From positions 19,201,447-19,265,446 of the forward strand of contig NC_092364.1 in the NCBI RefSeq assembly GCF_030848805.1: DNA of 64,000 nucleotides, in the 5' to 3' direction. The stretch's first letter is position 1; each line of letters begins with the position of its first letter. The notes beneath the pieces were generated by a model. The model ran no database searches. It saw nothing but the letters and a program-made list of their open reading frames with translations, and had not been told where the DNA came from. Source of the stretch: Temnothorax longispinosus. Taxonomy: Eukaryota; Arthropoda; Insecta; Hymenoptera; Formicidae. The translations under genes and the position numbers were made by a program. Shown here in pieces: positions 61,201 to 64,000 of the stretch.

Positions 61201-64000
61201 GCAACAGTTAGCGGTTCGACCTCTCCACCACTCTGAGGGGCTGCACCATTGTCGAGCGAAGTATCTTACGGCAGTAACTAATTTTCCAGGAGAAGTTTTC
61301 GAAGGTATCGTGCGACCCTATACGAGTCCCCCGTGTGAGATTAGAGAAACGAGCAATGACAACGTGTTTGAGCTGGTACATTTCTCTAAATTGAAACATG
61401 TAAAACGTCTTATGATAATTCTCGTTAGATTTAAAATATAAACGCACGCGCGAAAATTTTGAAGTAACTCCTCCTCAATGTTTGAATAATTCCAAAGTTT
61501 TTGCGTTCTCAACTTGCAGAGGAATAAATTTTCTAAAGTTCGTCCGAGTTTCGTGTGGTGGAGCGAAAAGAATAGGTGAAAGAAAGAGCGCGGTTCAAAT
61601 GCTTTCGCGATGCTCGAAGAGAGATAGGGAAGAGGAGAGGCGCGTTCGACACGAGGGAAGAAGTGTACCAATGAGTCGGATGGAAAACGACCCTCCGCTA
61701 CACTCGGGGGTTAGCCGCTCTTCCCGATTTCCTTCCATCCGGCGCAGCCACTTTCCCGCTTATTCAGCAATGATTCAATTCGGATGTGCTTTTTACGCCC
61801 GCTACGGCGGCTGGCGGCGATAGAGAAGCGTCGTCGATGGGAGGTTACCGAGCCGTGCTCCGTAACCCCGCAATGGGGAATGAAAAAGGGGGATGAAAGG
61901 TAGATAGGCTAGGGACCGACCGAGGGAAGAGAAGCGAAGGAGGCTGCGGAGTTATCCCGGGCTGAAAACAGATTGCTTCTTCCCTCTCATTCTCTCGCTC
62001 TCTTTTCGCCTCTCGCTCCTCTTCGCGTTCTCACGGAGGGAGAAAAACTATGAGCCGGAGAGAGTCAACTAACCGACAAGTCGTTCTTTTAATTCAGCTC
62101 ACCGCGCTTCTTTTCCGCCCGGTTCCGCGCTCGCTTTCCTCGGTGCGCCCGACCGCCGCCACCTGGCCGGATCCATTGGGCCGATAAGGAAGTCGTGACG
62201 CGGCATTTTTGCGGTGTCGTACACGAGTGAGGTCTTCACTAACGGCGAATTTTCCGCTAACACACACACAGGAGGAAACGTAATTTCCCTGACGTGATTC
62301 AACGATATGCGCATATTTAGAACAATTGTGCCGGGGGACTCTGCAAGAGTAGCGCAACACGAGCGATGCTATTTTAAAAACTTGTGTCATTTCATTGTAA
62401 ATGTGCATCTCGATTATATTTTTAACACAAAGATGTTGGAAAAATGCGGACGGTGGCATACCGTGCTATAATACCAGGGCATTTCGCTTCAAACGAGGGT
62501 CCGATGTTCCGACTATGCTGCGGGACTCGACGGGGCCCCACTCTTTGCCGGCGGCCAGCGCATGAAAATGAAAAAGCACTCATTCTTGAGGAACTCTAAT
62601 GACGGGAGGGAGGGAACACCACCGGGCCCCGGGTTCTCGCACACTTAATACACCTCTCTTCTCGACAAAGTATATCGGGAGCCTCACGATCGGCGTAAAT
62701 CAACATATACTCGCCGGCAGGGCCGCTCACGTGACCCATCGCTCACATGCACGTGAGCACGAGCTAAAGAAACCGAAAAGAAACGGCGCTCGGAACCTTC
62801 CACGATGATAGTTTAATATTAGTGCGGTAGACGGTAACATGTCAGTCAACCTTCCGACGTTCCATGCGCCGTCGCCGCATGCCGCTTTTCAAAATCCTCG
62901 CGTGTAAGACCGATATTCATGAAGTGAACGATTCCCGACATAAAATAAATAAAATCGTTTAATTCCTCGTTCCTTCCTTCATCGCGACGGAGTTTCACGC
63001 TATTCGTGCATATAACTTGACTAAAAATAATTATCCGAAAGGGGAACGCGGTATCAGTCCGGACGCGAGCGACGCGACGTTCATGCGACCGTCGTCTTTC
63101 TTCTTTCACGTCCAACAGAATGTAGAGACGTGCGTAATATAAACTGTAATTTAACAATTCAGCGATGCGGCAGATTGACGCGGCGCAGGGTGCGCACGGG
63201 AAAAGGCAAAAGGACACGATCGGCCGCGATGCGTACGGCTGATGTGACGTAATACTACCGGCCCAGCGGTTTACTCTACAGCAAAAGCATCAGTCCCACT
63301 CGGTCAGTCGCATATTAATACCTGGGACCGTGTAGCCAGAAGCGGGCAGCTGCTGGCTCGTTTGCAGCACGCGATACTCGCGCTCTCACCTGTAACGTAT
63401 ATCTCAACCCCCCCTCTCTCTCTTCCTCTCTTTTTCTCTCTTTCTTTCTCCCATTTTCTTTCACTCTTTATCTCTTCGGTTCGTCGCCTCTGTCTTCGTT
63501 TAGTTTAAACGTCCAGCGCCCATCGTCCCTCTCACCCTCTTCGTGTCCGTATCTATCTCCGAGAGGAACATTCGAAATTATTATTCCCGCTCGCGAGTCG
63601 GCTAAAGGCTTTCGTATATATCGGCCGGTTAATGTGTGTACAGGGTATGCCGATATCCGAACACAACGGGCTGCGGTCTCTCCGATCTCTCATCGGAAAT
63701 GTATACACCGGCTCGACGCGGGCACACGCGTCCCCGTGAATATCCCAATGAAAAATGAACGATCGTTAATGACATGCACTTATGGCTGGTTACGTCGCGC
63801 ATTAATCAGGTGTATCCGTATATCGTTTCCGGAGCATGTATTCTTAGAAATCGTTAAGTTATCGGTTGGGGCACGCGAACGATCTCGAGCGAGAGCCATG
63901 ACTTACTTTCGGTAAAGCTGAAAGATTTAATGCGCTAAATATATATATATACGATTAGCAACATAGAAACACGAAATAAATGTTCATACACTTTAGAGAT
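55259..64000 (+). other. Probable first intron of the 55151 gene, no exon recognised
   Basis: 8.7 kb to the window edge. It contains CT-rich patches (58080-58130, 61978-62040, 63408-63475), a CGT/TCG triplet run (59478-59530), AT-rich DNA at 57230-57400 and 60580-60720, and a short hairpin at 61098-61125. Acceptor-like sites (for example 56218 and 62096) lead into early stops in the expected phase. Long overlapping frames at 57609-58752 and 59203-59657 show no family features. Confidence 0.5.

Overview
The window looks like a piece of a hymenopteran genome, most likely an ant. There are no bacterial-style genes. There are few exons separated by kilobases of non-coding DNA, canonical GT/AG introns, many dinucleotide microsatellites, MITE-like inverted repeats, and non-coding DNA that is unusually rich in CpG for an animal (inference from composition only). 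Nearly all long open frames are chance frames in GC-rich or low-complexity DNA.

One gene is solidly supported. On the minus strand, six exons between 45200 and 29692 splice in a consistent frame into the first 286 residues of an insect sosondowah (SOWAH) family protein. They encode the N-terminal winged-helix-like domain (exons 1-3), a proline/serine-rich linker with PPPY, PVPPRR and KEN motifs (exon 3), a conserved 'SVRERMQRFNRMASE' segment (exon 4), a 36-nt acidic microexon (exon 5), and the start of the ankyrin region (exon 6, 'GKSREWLVRAAQGDYQALAKL' region). The ankyrin repeats themselves are not found in 1-29691. That region therefore reads as one very large intron with no recognisable gene, and the rest of the gene should lie beyond the left edge. 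The start context (an arthropod TCAGT initiator 12 nt upstream of CAAGATGGCG) resembles a TISU element with a very short 5' UTR.

A second gene starts head-to-head about 10 kb away on the plus strand. Its first coding exon is 55151-55258 (36 residues, strong Kozak, perfect GTAAGT donor), behind a long CT-rich (GAGA-type) tract and a uORF. I do not recognise the protein. Its next exon was not found before the right edge, so 55259-64000 is probably intron.

The 10-kb divergent intergenic region and the introns hold most of the other structure: a palindromic TTAA-flanked MITE caught in a 234-bp tandem duplication (47.9-48.4 kb), a 218-bp two-copy tandem repeat with a diverged inverted relative (47.6-49.2 kb), a MITE with perfect 26-bp inverted repeats (51.86-52.06 kb), an AT-rich foldback just upstream of the sowah promoter, a MITE-like element in sowah intron 2, and an isolated miRNA-like or MITE-like hairpin at 24.55-24.67 kb. 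No CRISPR, rRNA, convincing tRNA, transposase or viral gene was seen.
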